A DNA stretch of 64,000 nucleotides from DAOTMI01 sp964605545 (GTDB lineage Bacteria > Patescibacteriota > Microgenomatia > UBA12405), in assembly GCA_964605545.1 (NCBI GenBank), contig CAZSCX010000001.1:1-64000 (forward strand), read 5' to 3'. Shown in pieces: positions 22,213 through 30,624 of this stretch (positions within the stretch are counted from its first letter, which is position 1; the number at the start of each line of letters is the position of its first letter). A model generated the notes under the pieces. That model worked only from the letters and a program-made list of their open reading frames with translations. It searched no databases and had not been told where the DNA came from. The translations under genes and the position numbers were made by a program.

Positions 22213-22407
22213 ATGGCAAAAGAAAAAAAACAAATAATCCCTGTTCAAAAGCATTGTTTTACTTGTGATACCGATCGTGTTGTTGCAATAGGATTGGGTG
22301 ATCATCCTCATAAAATGACAAAATATGGAAGAATTGATATTTGTCCTGGTTGTGATGGGCCATTATCTGATATTAAACCTCAAGAAAATAGCGTAGGTGT
22401 GATATAA
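22213..22407 (+). CDS. Small zinc-ribbon protein C
   Basis: A 64-residue protein with C-F-T-C near residue 15 and C-P-G-C near 44, separated by a basic and His-containing segment (G-D-H-P-H-K-M-T-K-Y-G). It resembles the two cassette zinc ribbons in size and layout, but it has a leaderless-type start instead of a Shine-Dalgarno. Its stop codon lies inside the TATAAT box of rpsB. Function unknown. Confidence 0.55.
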   Translation: MAKEKKQIIPVQKHCFTCDTDRVVAIGLGDHPHKMTKYGRIDICPGCDGPLSDIKPQENSVGVI

Positions 22408-22497
22408 TCCTAAGAGTTTTATTAATGATTCGTCCGCCAACTGGCGGATTGGCGATACCCTGGGTGAAAGCCCGCCGTGTCTAAAAGGGTAAAAAGT
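22403..22497 (+). promoter_or_regulatory. rpsB promoter and structured leader
   Basis: A TATAAT (22403-22408) is followed by an 80-90 nt leader, unusual in this window. It contains TCCGCC-AACT-GGCGGA and GGCG...GGG-TGAAAG-CCC-CGCC stems. TACCCT (22456-22461) can pair with AGGGTA (22486-22491), which covers the likely Shine-Dalgarno 6-9 nt before ATG 22498. This is the layout expected for autoregulation by S2, but no known motif is assigned. Confidence 0.5.
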
Positions 22498-23316
22498 ATG
22501 GCAAAAAAAATATTAAAAAAAGTTTTAAAAAACAAAAAAGCGACTTCGATTAAAAAAGAGAAAGAAATAGTTAAAGAAAAAGAAAAGAAACTTGTAAATG
22601 TAGTGGTGAATGGGGAAAAAGTTAAAGAAGATAAGAAATATAATCTAACTATTGGGATAAAAGATTTATTTGATGCCGGTTGTCACTTGGGACACAAGAT
22701 TTCCAAGACTCATCCAAAAGCAAGAACAAATATTTATATTGCTAAAGATGGAATTGAAATAATCAATTTGGAAAAAACAATTAAGGCTTTAGAAAAAGCA
22801 TGTAATTATATTTATAATGCCAGAAGAAACGGTAAAAGTGTTTGTTTACTTGGTACAAAAAGACAAGCAAAAGAGGTTATTCGTCGAGTAGCTTTGGATG
22901 CAGGTGTGCCCTATGTAACAGAAAGATGGTTGGGTGGAACAATTACTAATTGGGATCAAATTAAGAAGAATATTAAGAGATTGAAAGATTTGAAAGAGGG
23001 TTTTGAAAAGGATAAGTTTATTGAAAATACTAAAAAAGAACAAAGTGAAATGAAAAAAGAGATTTCTAGATTGGAAAGAATTGTTGGTGGGTTAGAAAAA
23101 GCCGATAGACTTTTTGATATTTTATTTGTTGTGGATGCTGGTTTTGAAAAAACGGCTATTAAAGAAGCAATTTTGAGAAAAATCAAAACTGTTGCGATTA
23201 CTGATACTGATTGTAATCCAAATATTGTTGATTTTGCTATTCCTTCAAATGAAGATAATGTAAAAGCTGTTAATATAATAGTAGAGGAGATTGGTAGAGC
23301 TATTAAATCTGCCTAA
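22498..23316 (+). CDS. rpsB: 30S ribosomal protein uS2
   Basis: A 272-residue protein. After a Lys-rich N-terminal extension of about 45 residues comes the S2 core: L-F-D-A-G-C-H-L-G-H, K-T-H-P-K-A-R-T-N-I-Y, G-T-K-R-Q-A-K-E-V-I, E-R-W-L-G-G-T-I-T-N-W, D-I-L-F-V-V-D, and T-D-T-D-C-N-P near the end. ATG 22498 is preferred to the GTG at 22477 because AGGG lies 8 nt upstream. It is followed 8 nt later by tsf, the standard pairing. Confidence 0.93.
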   Translation: MAKKILKKVLKNKKATSIKKEKEIVKEKEKKLVNVVVNGEKVKEDKKYNLTIGIKDLFDAGCHLGHKISKTHPKARTNIYIAKDGIEIINLEKTIKALEKACNYIYNARRNGKSVCLLGTKRQAKEVIRRVALDAGVPYVTERWLGGTITNWDQIKKNIKRLKDLKEGFEKDKFIENTKKEQSEMKKEISRLERIVGGLEKADRLFDILFVVDAGFEKTAIKEAILRKIKTVAITDTDCNPNIVDFAIPSNEDNVKAVNIIVEEIGRAIKSA

Positions 23317-23324
23317 TTTAAAAT

Positions 23325-23783
23325 ATGGATAATAAAAAAATAATCGAACAAGTTAAGAAACTCAGAGAAGAACTGGGTTTGGGAATTATGGAAATAAAGG
23401 CGGCTTTGGAAGCGGCCAAGGGTGATGAAAAAAAAGCTAAAGAAATTTTGAAAGAACAAGGTTTTAAAAAAGCCGAAAAAAGAACAGAAAAAGAAACTCA
23501 TCAGGGTAGAGTGGCGACTTATACACATGCTACCGGAAAAGTTGGAGTAATGGTGGAATTGCTTTGTGAAACTGATTTTGTCGCTAAAAATGAAGAATTT
23601 TTGGCTTTAGCTAAAGATTTATGTTTACAGGTGGCAGCTATGGAACCAAAAGATACCAAGGCTTTATTGACCCAGGAATTTATTAAAGATCCATCTAAAA
23701 AAGTGGATGAATTGATAAAAGCTCTGATAGCTAAATTTGGTGAAAATATAAAATTAGGAAGAATTGAAAGATTTGAAATTTGA
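23325..23783 (+). CDS. tsf: Elongation factor Ts (short form)
   Basis: A 152-residue protein with the N-terminal UBA-like domain (L-R-E-E-L-G-L-G-I-M-E-I-K-A-A-L-E) and the core nucleotide-exchange motif C-E-T-D-F-V-A-K-N-E-E-F (about residues 84-95). It exchanges GDP on EF-Tu. The E. coli protein is almost twice as long; here the coiled-coil and second core subdomain are absent or reduced. It is cotranscribed with rpsB. Confidence 0.9.
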   Translation: MDNKKIIEQVKKLREELGLGIMEIKAALEAAKGDEKKAKEILKEQGFKKAEKRTEKETHQGRVATYTHATGKVGVMVELLCETDFVAKNEEFLALAKDLCLQVAAMEPKDTKALLTQEFIKDPSKKVDELIKALIAKFGENIKLGRIERFEI

Positions 23784-23789
23784 TATACT
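23784..23789 (+). promoter_or_regulatory. Leaderless-type -10 box of frr
   Basis: TATACT overlaps the tsf stop and ends 9 nt before the frr ATG at 23799. Confidence 0.5.
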
Positions 23790-23798
23790 GAGACTAGT

Positions 23799-24350
23799 AT
23801 GTTGAACTTTAATGATATAAAGATCCGGATGGATAAAATTGTTAGTATTTTTTTGGAAGATATTGCTTCGATTAGAACGGGACGGGCAACTCCGGGATTG
23901 ATAGAAAATGTGGTGGTGACGGTTTATGGTGGTCAAAAAATGAAATTGATTGAATTGGGAAGTATTGGAGTATCCGATGCTAGGACTTTGACTTTTCAAC
24001 CATGGGATATGTCAATTATTCGAGAAATAAGTAATGGGATAGCGGCGGCCAATATTGGAATGAATCCTGCTATAGATGGACAGATTATCCGAATGAGTTT
24101 GCCGATGATGACGGTAGAACAAAGAGACGATTATATTAAAATGCTGGGACGTAAATTGGAAGGAGCGAGGGTGATGATCAGAGATGCCAGGGGTGATTTT
24201 AGAAAGGGATTGGTTGATGCTAAAAATGAAAAAACAATTTCTGAAGATGAATTCAAAAAAGATGAAACGGAATTGCAGAAAATAACCGATGAATACATAA
24301 AAAAATTAGAGGAAAAGGCAGGGAAAAAGGAGATAGAAATTCGAGGATAG
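23799..24350 (+). CDS. frr: Ribosome-recycling factor
   Basis: A 183-residue protein of normal length: R-T-G-R-A-T-P-G-L-I-E near residue 27, Q-P-W-D near 66, N-I-G-M-N-P near 86, and a C-terminal long-helix region ending K-L-E-E-K-A-G-K-K-E-K. With EF-G it splits post-termination ribosomes. pyrH, commonly between tsf and frr, is absent here. It lies 2 nt before rseP. Confidence 0.92.
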   Translation: MLNFNDIKIRMDKIVSIFLEDIASIRTGRATPGLIENVVVTVYGGQKMKLIELGSIGVSDARTLTFQPWDMSIIREISNGIAAANIGMNPAIDGQIIRMSLPMMTVEQRDDYIKMLGRKLEGARVMIRDARGDFRKGLVDAKNEKTISEDEFKKDETELQKITDEYIKKLEEKAGKKEIEIRG

Positions 24351-24352
24351 AT

Positions 24353-25402
24353 ATGGATTTAATCATTTTTTTATTGGCCTTATCGATATTGGTTTTGGTA
24401 CATGAATTTGGTCATTATCTTTTTGCTATTAAAACGGGGGTTAAAGTTGAGGAGTTTGGTTTAGGTTTACCACCGAGGATGATTGGCAAGAAGATCGGAG
24501 GGACAATTTTTAGTTTGAATTGGTTACCAATTGGTGGTTTTTGTAAATTATATGGCGAGGATGCCGAAGGAAAGGGTAAAAATGCCTTTAACAACAAAAG
24601 CCCTTGGCAAAAATTATTGGTGGTATTGGGAGGAGTTTTGATGAATTTAGTTTTGGCAATTATGATTTTTTCGGTAGTTTATTCGATTGTGGGAGTACCA
24701 AAAGAAACAGAAAAGGTTAAAATTTTGGAAATTGCCGATAAATCTCCGGCAGAAATAGTTGGTTTAAAAATTGATGATTGGATAAAAGAAATTAATGGTG
24801 AGCCAGTAAAAAGTTCCGAACAATTGATTGAGGTGGCAGGGAAATACAAGGGTAACAAGACAGACGTTTTGGTGAATAGGGGAGGAGAAGATTTGAAATT
24901 TGAAATTGAAATAAGAGAAAATCCACCCGAAGGAGAAGGGGCGATGGGAGTGGCAATTTCTACTATGGAAATGCAAAAAATTCGCTGGTATGAATTTTAT
25001 AAAGGAATTAGTTATGGTTTTAAAGAGGCTTATTATTGGGGAAAAATTATTGGTGGTGGAGTGATAAAAATGATTGGTGATTTGTTTTTAGGAAAAACCC
25101 CAAAAGATGTTTCCGGGCCAATTGGAATGTATGAAGCAACAACAGCAATAAAGAAAAATCAAGGTATTTTGGCAGTAATTCATTTTTTTGGAGTAGTATC
25201 GGTAAATTTAGCGGTGGTGAATATTTTGCCTTTTCCTGCTTTAGATGGAGGCAGAATATTATTTGTGATTTATGAGATGATTAGTCGTAAGAAAGCAAAG
25301 CAGTCTTTGGAAGTGATGATAAACAATATTGGTATGTGGGTATTGTTGACTTTGATTTTGATGATAACTTTTGGTGATCTTAAAAGGTTGTTTTTTAAAT
25401 AA
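24353..25402 (+). CDS. rseP: RseP-type site-2 intramembrane protease
   Basis: A 349-residue membrane zinc protease: H17-E-F-G-H21 in the first helix, a PDZ domain (about residues 110-190, with A-E-I-V-G-L-K-I-D-D-W-I), and N-I-L-P-F-P-A-L-D-G-G-R as the second metal motif near residue 293. One PDZ domain instead of the two of E. coli RseP. It would cut membrane-bound regulators or signal-peptide remnants. It follows frr by 2 nt, so the two are cotranscribed. Confidence 0.9.
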   Translation: MDLIIFLLALSILVLVHEFGHYLFAIKTGVKVEEFGLGLPPRMIGKKIGGTIFSLNWLPIGGFCKLYGEDAEGKGKNAFNNKSPWQKLLVVLGGVLMNLVLAIMIFSVVYSIVGVPKETEKVKILEIADKSPAEIVGLKIDDWIKEINGEPVKSSEQLIEVAGKYKGNKTDVLVNRGGEDLKFEIEIRENPPEGEGAMGVAISTMEMQKIRWYEFYKGISYGFKEAYYWGKIIGGGVIKMIGDLFLGKTPKDVSGPIGMYEATTAIKKNQGILAVIHFFGVVSVNLAVVNILPFPALDGGRILFVIYEMISRKKAKQSLEVMINNIGMWVLLTLILMITFGDLKRLFFK

Positions 25403-25423
25403 TTAAAATTCTTCGATATATTT

Positions 25424-25472
25424 TTTCTTCGCTGATGAATCTGCAACGCAGGTTCAAGGCTTGAAAAAACAC
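25424..25472 (+). ncRNA. Conserved intergenic hairpin motif, copy B
   Basis: AATCTG-CAACG-CAGGTT forms a stem-loop and is followed by the palindrome TTCAAGGCTTGAA and AAAAACA. AAGGCTTGAAAAAACA is identical to copy A at 2498-2546, while the loop differs. It lies between the convergent ends of rseP and the GH39-like gene, where a promoter is not expected, so a small RNA or a DNA-level site is possible. Confidence 0.35.
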
Positions 25473-25488
25473 ATCTTCATAATTTTAT

Positions 25489-26754
25489 TTATTGTATGGT
25501 TAATTCCAGGAGATGGGCGGAGTTGGGAGACATATAAATAGTGGTTTGATTGTTGTTTAAAATTTCTGAAGTAGTATTGCCCAAGAATTGCGTTTTATTT
25601 AATTTGTATTGACCTGATGGCAAGTCTTTTAGTGTAATAGGAACGGTTTCTTCGTGTTTATTGTCGGGATCATAGTTTACTAGAAGAATTTGAATAGTTT
25701 GGTTGTCTTTGGTGGCTAAAGCGGAAACATGTGAACCATTACCTTCTTGACCAATGAGTTCTCCTTTAAGTTTATTTAAAAATTCAAAAGCATAATAACG
25801 AGGTTTTATGGTTCCGTCCTTTTTTATTAAGCCCCAGTGAGTGTTTGGTCCATCGATTATTTCAAAAGTAAAAACTTTATGAATATAAGGAGAGAGACGG
25901 CTAGCGGATGAGAGAAGGTGAATGGCAGAAAAAATATTATTATAAAAATCATCATTTTCCGAAGTTGGTCCAAATTCTGAAATGATCTTTTCTATATCAC
26001 GATATGAGGGGTAAGAGGCGAGGAGAGAATTGAGATTTTCGATATCAGAAAGGTATTCCGTGGGATATTTTGAGTATTTATGCCATGATATAAAGTCTAG
26101 TTTGATATGGTTATTATTGCAGTATTCGAGTAAGTATTTTATCCAATTAGGATAGTAGCCTGAAGTGCTGGGGCCACCAATTTTATAGGGAGTATTTTGA
26201 GCTCCGGCAGAGATGGCAACAGCGGTTTTGGCATAAAAGTCCAGGTAATTATTTTCTCCTTTATAGTGCATTTTATTATAGAGATCGGGTTCGTTTAGAA
26301 CTTCATAATAAATATTGTCAATGTTTTTTTCCACAGAGTAGCGATAAACCAGAGCAGTGACGGCTTCCTGCCAATTTGAAACATCGTCAGGATTAGTGAG
26401 ACTAAAGAAAGGTTTAGCACCGGTAGCAAGAATAGTATCGACAGTATCGTCTAACTCTTTTTGGGTATAATAATTAAATACATGGTCTATTCTGATATAT
26501 TGAGGCGAGAGCTTTTGGAGATGGGAAAGAGCTGGTTTGATCATGTTGGTATGTGATTCTTCTCCACCTTGAGAAAAATTACTCCAAAAATTTTTGGGAA
26601 TATTGCCGACCGAGTTTTGAGTGTGAATAATGATGTTGGCTAAAGTAGGAGTGGCATCTTTACGTATATCTTGTTGTTGCTTAATTAATAGTATAAAGAC
26701 AGGGAGAAGAAGAAAAAAAATGAGAGTGATAATAATTTGTTTCTTTTTTGACAA
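25489..26754 (-). CDS. Exported GH39-like glycoside hydrolase
   Basis: A 421-residue TIM-barrel glycosidase: E-V-L-N-E155-P-D gives the acid/base Glu and I-S-E260-F-G-P the nucleophile, as in clan GH-A families such as GH39 xylosidases/iduronidases. The N-terminus has a membrane helix (about residues 6-24) and then Q-Q-Q-D-I-R-K-D-A, matching the surface proteins downstream. A C-terminal beta domain follows residue 330. The start is a TTG with TATACT 9 nt upstream, overlapping the divergent promoter of the 893-residue protein. The sugar substrate is not known. Confidence 0.75.
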   Translation of the reverse strand: MSKKKQIIITLIFFLLLPVFILLIKQQQDIRKDATPTLANIIIHTQNSVGNIPKNFWSNFSQGGEESHTNMIKPALSHLQKLSPQYIRIDHVFNYYTQKELDDTVDTILATGAKPFFSLTNPDDVSNWQEAVTALVYRYSVEKNIDNIYYEVLNEPDLYNKMHYKGENNYLDFYAKTAVAISAGAQNTPYKIGGPSTSGYYPNWIKYLLEYCNNNHIKLDFISWHKYSKYPTEYLSDIENLNSLLASYPSYRDIEKIISEFGPTSENDDFYNNIFSAIHLLSSASRLSPYIHKVFTFEIIDGPNTHWGLIKKDGTIKPRYYAFEFLNKLKGELIGQEGNGSHVSALATKDNQTIQILLVNYDPDNKHEETVPITLKDLPSGQYKLNKTQFLGNTTSEILNNNQTTIYMSPNSAHLLELTIQ

Positions 26755-26763
26755 GTTATAAAT

Positions 26764-26773
26764 AGTATATAAT
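26764..26773. promoter_or_regulatory. Overlapping divergent -10 boxes at the head of the surface cluster
   Basis: AGTATATAAT gives TATAAT on plus (26768-26773, 6 nt before ATG 26780) and TATACT on minus (26769-26764, 9 nt before TTG 26754). The boxes share two base pairs and link the GH39-like gene with the cluster. Confidence 0.58.
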
Positions 26774-26779
26774 GATTTT

Positions 26780-29461
26780 ATGAAAAAGTGTGCCGGATTA
26801 GCGCAAATTCCTTTGATGTTGGGATTGTTGCTAATGGCAGTGGCGATACCGGTAGTATCTCAATTGACAAAAAATAGTCAAGAAACAAGAAATCGAGCCC
26901 AGAGTATGCCGATAACTTATTACCGATTGATAGGTGATCAGTGTGTTGTGGCTGGAATTTTTTTAACGATTGACGAATGCCAGCAGGTAGTTAACGGGAC
27001 TTGTTATGAGAATAGTAATTGTGAGAGCGGTGGAGAGGATGAGCCAACGGCGACTCCTGATCCGATATCTAGATATTATATATGCGATTCGAAACCAGGA
27101 ATGAAAAGACTTTGTAGTATTTCTTATTCTAGTGAGTCTGCTTGCCAGGCAGCTATTATAGATTCAAACACTCAAAAATGTGTTAATGATTGTAATAAAG
27201 AATGTTTAAATACATATTCTGTATGTATTGATCCGGCAATATTGGAAAAATGTCCAAATGGATCTCGAACAATGGGTTGTGAGCAATTGCTATATTCGAA
27301 TGAAGTGCCAATGGGAGAGATTGCCGGAATAAATTATTTCTATGCCGATCCGCCCAATAATTTTTTGGCTCGTTGTTTTTCTTTTGATTATGATTTTGAA
27401 GCGTCACAGGGTCGCGGAGGGGTTTTTGGAGAACTTGAGTGTTATGAGAGGTTCGGGAAACAAAATTGTTTTATCAGTAATGGTGATTGTTCAAATGTTT
27501 GTCCAAAACCAAGTACTAATACAATTACGCCAGCGCCGCCATTTGAGGCGTATAGATGTATGGAAAGTACCTGCCAGAGACAGATTTATGCAAGTATTGA
27601 CGAGTGTTTGAAGGAAAATGGATTTGCCGGTTGTTTTAATGGTTGTAGTGATCAATTTTGTAGTGTCGAACAGGAATTAACCGAATATTATTATTGTGAT
27701 TATAATAGTGAAAATGTAATTGAGGGAAGTTCTTTTGTTACGGGTGAGTGTGGCCATAATAGTTTTAAAAATATTTATGAATGCTATTCTCAGCATGAGA
27801 AATGTACTTTATTGAATTGTGATGATAATCCTTTGGGAATGAATGATAATTGTCAGAAAAGTGTGATTGAGGAGGATAAAAAATTAAAATTATATTTTTG
27901 TAGTCCAAGCGGATGTCGGTGGGAAATGTTTAAAAACTGGGTAGAGTGCGGTAAATTACATGGTGTTTGTTATGATGCTTTGAATCAATGTAAATTGTAT
28001 CAAAGATGTGCGGTGGCACCGCCAACTGATGATATCTATTATTTGGATATGTCGTACACAAAATATAGTGAACAGTGTCGAAAAAGTAGTTATAAATATC
28101 TTGAAGATTGCGAACTCTATGTAAATGGTTGCGAAGAAGGAACAACACTTGATTATTGCAAAAGACAGCTGGGAGAAAATTTTGAAAATGCAAGATGTTT
28201 TATGAATGATTCTTTGTGTGGCAGGCCAGCGCAAGAACCTTTAACAATAGAAGTGACACCAAAATTTTCCAGTAATCCGGTGAGAGCGAAAGAAGAATTT
28301 TCTTTGGAAATTTTTGCCGATGTAATCAATGACGGTCAAACAATGCCCGATTTTTCTATTAAAGTGTGTATGACTGATAATTTAACTCGGGTATTAGACA
28401 AAGACAATACAAGTGATTGTAGTTTTACAGTAGAAGATGTCGAGGATGAAACCCAAAAATGTTATCAGATTAGTGGTAGTTGTGTTGCAAAAAGTGAGAA
28501 GACAGTGTTGGCTAGATTATGGTTTGTGTCTGAAGCGGCCAATACAACTGTGACTTTTTCGGTTGATTGGCCTGGATATTTTGCCGATGAATTGATTTTA
28601 AATATTGGGAATGAAGCACGAAGTTGTGATACCGGAGAGAATGGAGATGCCAATAAAAATGGGGAGATTACAATGGATGATCATGGTATTTGGGAAAATG
28701 AATATTTTATAGGAACTTCGATGACATCTGATTTTAACTGTGATTCTAAGATTGATCTTTTGGATTTTGAAATTTGGCGATCAGGATATTTCAATCGAAA
28801 TATTTCGATAACACCTTCGCCAAAACCGGTTGAATGTACAAATGGTGAATGGAAATGTTTGGATGCGACTAGAGCCCAACAATGTGTTGAGGGTTTTTGG
28901 AAAAATACAATTTGTGGTAGTGGATATAAATGTGATACTGGTGTTTGTAAAGAAGTCCAGTGTATTTTTGAAAATGAAAAATATTCAATTGGAACGAGTA
29001 TTTGTACCGATACTTATTTGCCATCTGTATGTAGATCAAATGGTTTGTTTGAGGAAGGAGAATGGTGTAATAGAGGTGATTGGTGCAAGGATGGGATATG
29101 TAAAGAAATTACTTGTACCAAGGGAGATCAGGAATATAAAGTAGGTGAATCTTATTGTGGTGTTCAATCAATATTTAAATGTGGTGGTAGTGGAAGTTTT
29201 TATTCTTATGCATGTAATGGAACTTTGGTACCAGGAGAAAGATCTTGTCAGTGTGTACCTTTTGAAAATAGTCCAACGCCGACACCACCGGTAGGCACGC
29301 CGGTAACCAAATGTTATCGGAGAGATAATTATGCAGAGATGAATGTAGGGGATACTTATTGTCAGGACGATATATTTTATTTGTGTCAGAGTAACGGTAT
29401 TTTGTATGAACATCAATGTATTAATGGTTGTTTAGGAGATGAATGTGCTAGTGAAATATAA
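26780..29461 (+). CDS. Large Cys-rich surface protein with cohesin- and dockerin-like domains
   Basis: An 893-residue protein. The N-terminus M-K-K-C-A-G-L-A-Q-I-P leads into a membrane helix (about residues 7-29) and the motif Q34-E-T-R-N-R-A40. Residues 45-480 are a series of Cys-rich modules of about 60 residues with no recognised family. A cohesin-like beta domain follows (about 486-615), then a dockerin-like pair of calcium loops (about 619-675; D-A-N-K-N-G-E-I-T-M-D-D and D-F-N-C-D-S-K-I-D-L-L-D), and another Cys-rich block to the end. It is first in the co-directional cluster. Function in surface assembly or binding is inferred. Confidence 0.6.
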   Translation: MKKCAGLAQIPLMLGLLLMAVAIPVVSQLTKNSQETRNRAQSMPITYYRLIGDQCVVAGIFLTIDECQQVVNGTCYENSNCESGGEDEPTATPDPISRYYICDSKPGMKRLCSISYSSESACQAAIIDSNTQKCVNDCNKECLNTYSVCIDPAILEKCPNGSRTMGCEQLLYSNEVPMGEIAGINYFYADPPNNFLARCFSFDYDFEASQGRGGVFGELECYERFGKQNCFISNGDCSNVCPKPSTNTITPAPPFEAYRCMESTCQRQIYASIDECLKENGFAGCFNGCSDQFCSVEQELTEYYYCDYNSENVIEGSSFVTGECGHNSFKNIYECYSQHEKCTLLNCDDNPLGMNDNCQKSVIEEDKKLKLYFCSPSGCRWEMFKNWVECGKLHGVCYDALNQCKLYQRCAVAPPTDDIYYLDMSYTKYSEQCRKSSYKYLEDCELYVNGCEEGTTLDYCKRQLGENFENARCFMNDSLCGRPAQEPLTIEVTPKFSSNPVRAKEEFSLEIFADVINDGQTMPDFSIKVCMTDNLTRVLDKDNTSDCSFTVEDVEDETQKCYQISGSCVAKSEKTVLARLWFVSEAANTTVTFSVDWPGYFADELILNIGNEARSCDTGENGDANKNGEITMDDHGIWENEYFIGTSMTSDFNCDSKIDLLDFEIWRSGYFNRNISITPSPKPVECTNGEWKCLDATRAQQCVEGFWKNTICGSGYKCDTGVCKEVQCIFENEKYSIGTSICTDTYLPSVCRSNGLFEEGEWCNRGDWCKDGICKEITCTKGDQEYKVGESYCGVQSIFKCGGSGSFYSYACNGTLVPGERSCQCVPFENSPTPTPPVGTPVTKCYRRDNYAEMNVGDTYCQDDIFYLCQSNGILYEHQCINGCLGDECASEI

Positions 29462-30584
29462 AAATATATTATTGATGTTGGGGTTGTTGATAGTAATGGT
29501 GGTAAGTTTAGTATTGATTAAAAGGCAACAGGATTTGAGAAGAGGAGCGGCGGGTTTAAAGACTGCTTTGTTGATTTTGAGCCCGGAGTCGGTAGGGGCA
29601 ACTATTGGCGATAATTTTGATATTAATTTTTCAGTGAGTACCGAATCGACTATGTCGGCAGCAAAACTGAACATTTGTTATCCGACTAATATTGATTTGG
29701 AGAGTCAAAATACTGAATTGGCAGATTTTAATTTGTATGTAAATGCGGTGGGAGAATCAGGGGGAGAAAAGTGTGTTGAGGTGGTATTGACGGGAATTGC
29801 CAGTGACGATAAATTACCAAGTAAATTTATTAAATTATTAAAATTAAATTTTGTAGCCAGACAGAGTGGTAGAGGGACGGTCAAAGTTGATGTCACAAAA
29901 TCGCAGATGGTTGGTGTAGGGGGAGAAATTGCTATTGATTCAGGAGTAAATGAGGTAGTGGTGAGTGTAAATGATGAAAATGGTCAGGGAGGTGGCGGAG
30001 AAACGCCGACTTTAGAACCAACACCTTTTATGAAATATTGGAAGTGTGATCCGGTAACAATGGTATGTGAAGAAATTAATCCTGATGAGTGTTTGTTGAT
30101 TGGAGAGGAGTGTTTGGTAAATGAGAATTGTCCGACTGATTACACTTGTCTTGAGATGACAATTACACCGACATCGCCAATAGTAACAACGACACCGATA
30201 GTTGAAATGAAATATTGGATCTGTGATGAAGCCACTAAAATATGTGAGGAAGTAAGTGAAACGGTGTGTAATTTGGATTCAAATTGCAAGATTAGTATTG
30301 ATTGTCCAGATGGATACACTTGTTCTGTAATTACGATTACCAAAACTCCAGTACCAGTTGGATGTCAGGATTGTAAATCTTTAGATCCTGAATATAGTGG
30401 CAATGGGAGAAAAGGCGGAGATTATAATTGTGATGCGGTTGTTAATGGAACTGATTTTGTAATTTGGCGGAGAGAAGCTTTAGATAAAATTATGAGGTAT
30501 GATTGTTGGCAGGCTGATGGTAATGATGACGATAAGGTATCATTAATTGATTATTCTTTGTGGAGGGAATGGTATTTAAAGTAG
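29439..30584 (+). CDS. Surface protein: cohesin-like domain, two Cys modules, C-terminal dockerin
   Basis: A 381-residue protein with a membrane helix (about residues 9-27) and Q-Q-D-L-R-R-G-A-A, then a cohesin-like domain (about 38-180, opening S-P-E-S-V-G-A-T-I-G-D-N-F), two copies of a Cys module (C-x6-C-E-E...C-P-x-x-Y-T-C) separated by Pro/Thr, and a dockerin (318-381) with loops D-Y-N-C-D-A-V-V-N-G-T-D and D-G-N-D-D-D-K-V-S-L-I-D, ending W-R-E-W-Y-L-K. The start overlaps the previous gene by 23 nt; GTG 29445 is a possible alternative. Having both module types allows chaining. Confidence 0.72.
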   Translation: MNVLVKYKNILLMLGLLIVMVVSLVLIKRQQDLRRGAAGLKTALLILSPESVGATIGDNFDINFSVSTESTMSAAKLNICYPTNIDLESQNTELADFNLYVNAVGESGGEKCVEVVLTGIASDDKLPSKFIKLLKLNFVARQSGRGTVKVDVTKSQMVGVGGEIAIDSGVNEVVVSVNDENGQGGGGETPTLEPTPFMKYWKCDPVTMVCEEINPDECLLIGEECLVNENCPTDYTCLEMTITPTSPIVTTTPIVEMKYWICDEATKICEEVSETVCNLDSNCKISIDCPDGYTCSVITITKTPVPVGCQDCKSLDPEYSGNGRKGGDYNCDAVVNGTDFVIWRREALDKIMRYDCWQADGNDDDKVSLIDYSLWREWYLK

Positions 30585-30613
30585 TGCTACTTGATATTAT
30601 GCTAATATTAATT

Positions 30614-30619
30614 GATAAT
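30614..30619 (+). promoter_or_regulatory. Leaderless-type -10 box inside the cluster
   Basis: GATAAT ends 5 nt before the ATG at 30625, in a 40-nt gap, suggesting that the cluster is made as several transcripts. Confidence 0.45.
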
Positions 30620-30624
30620 TATTT

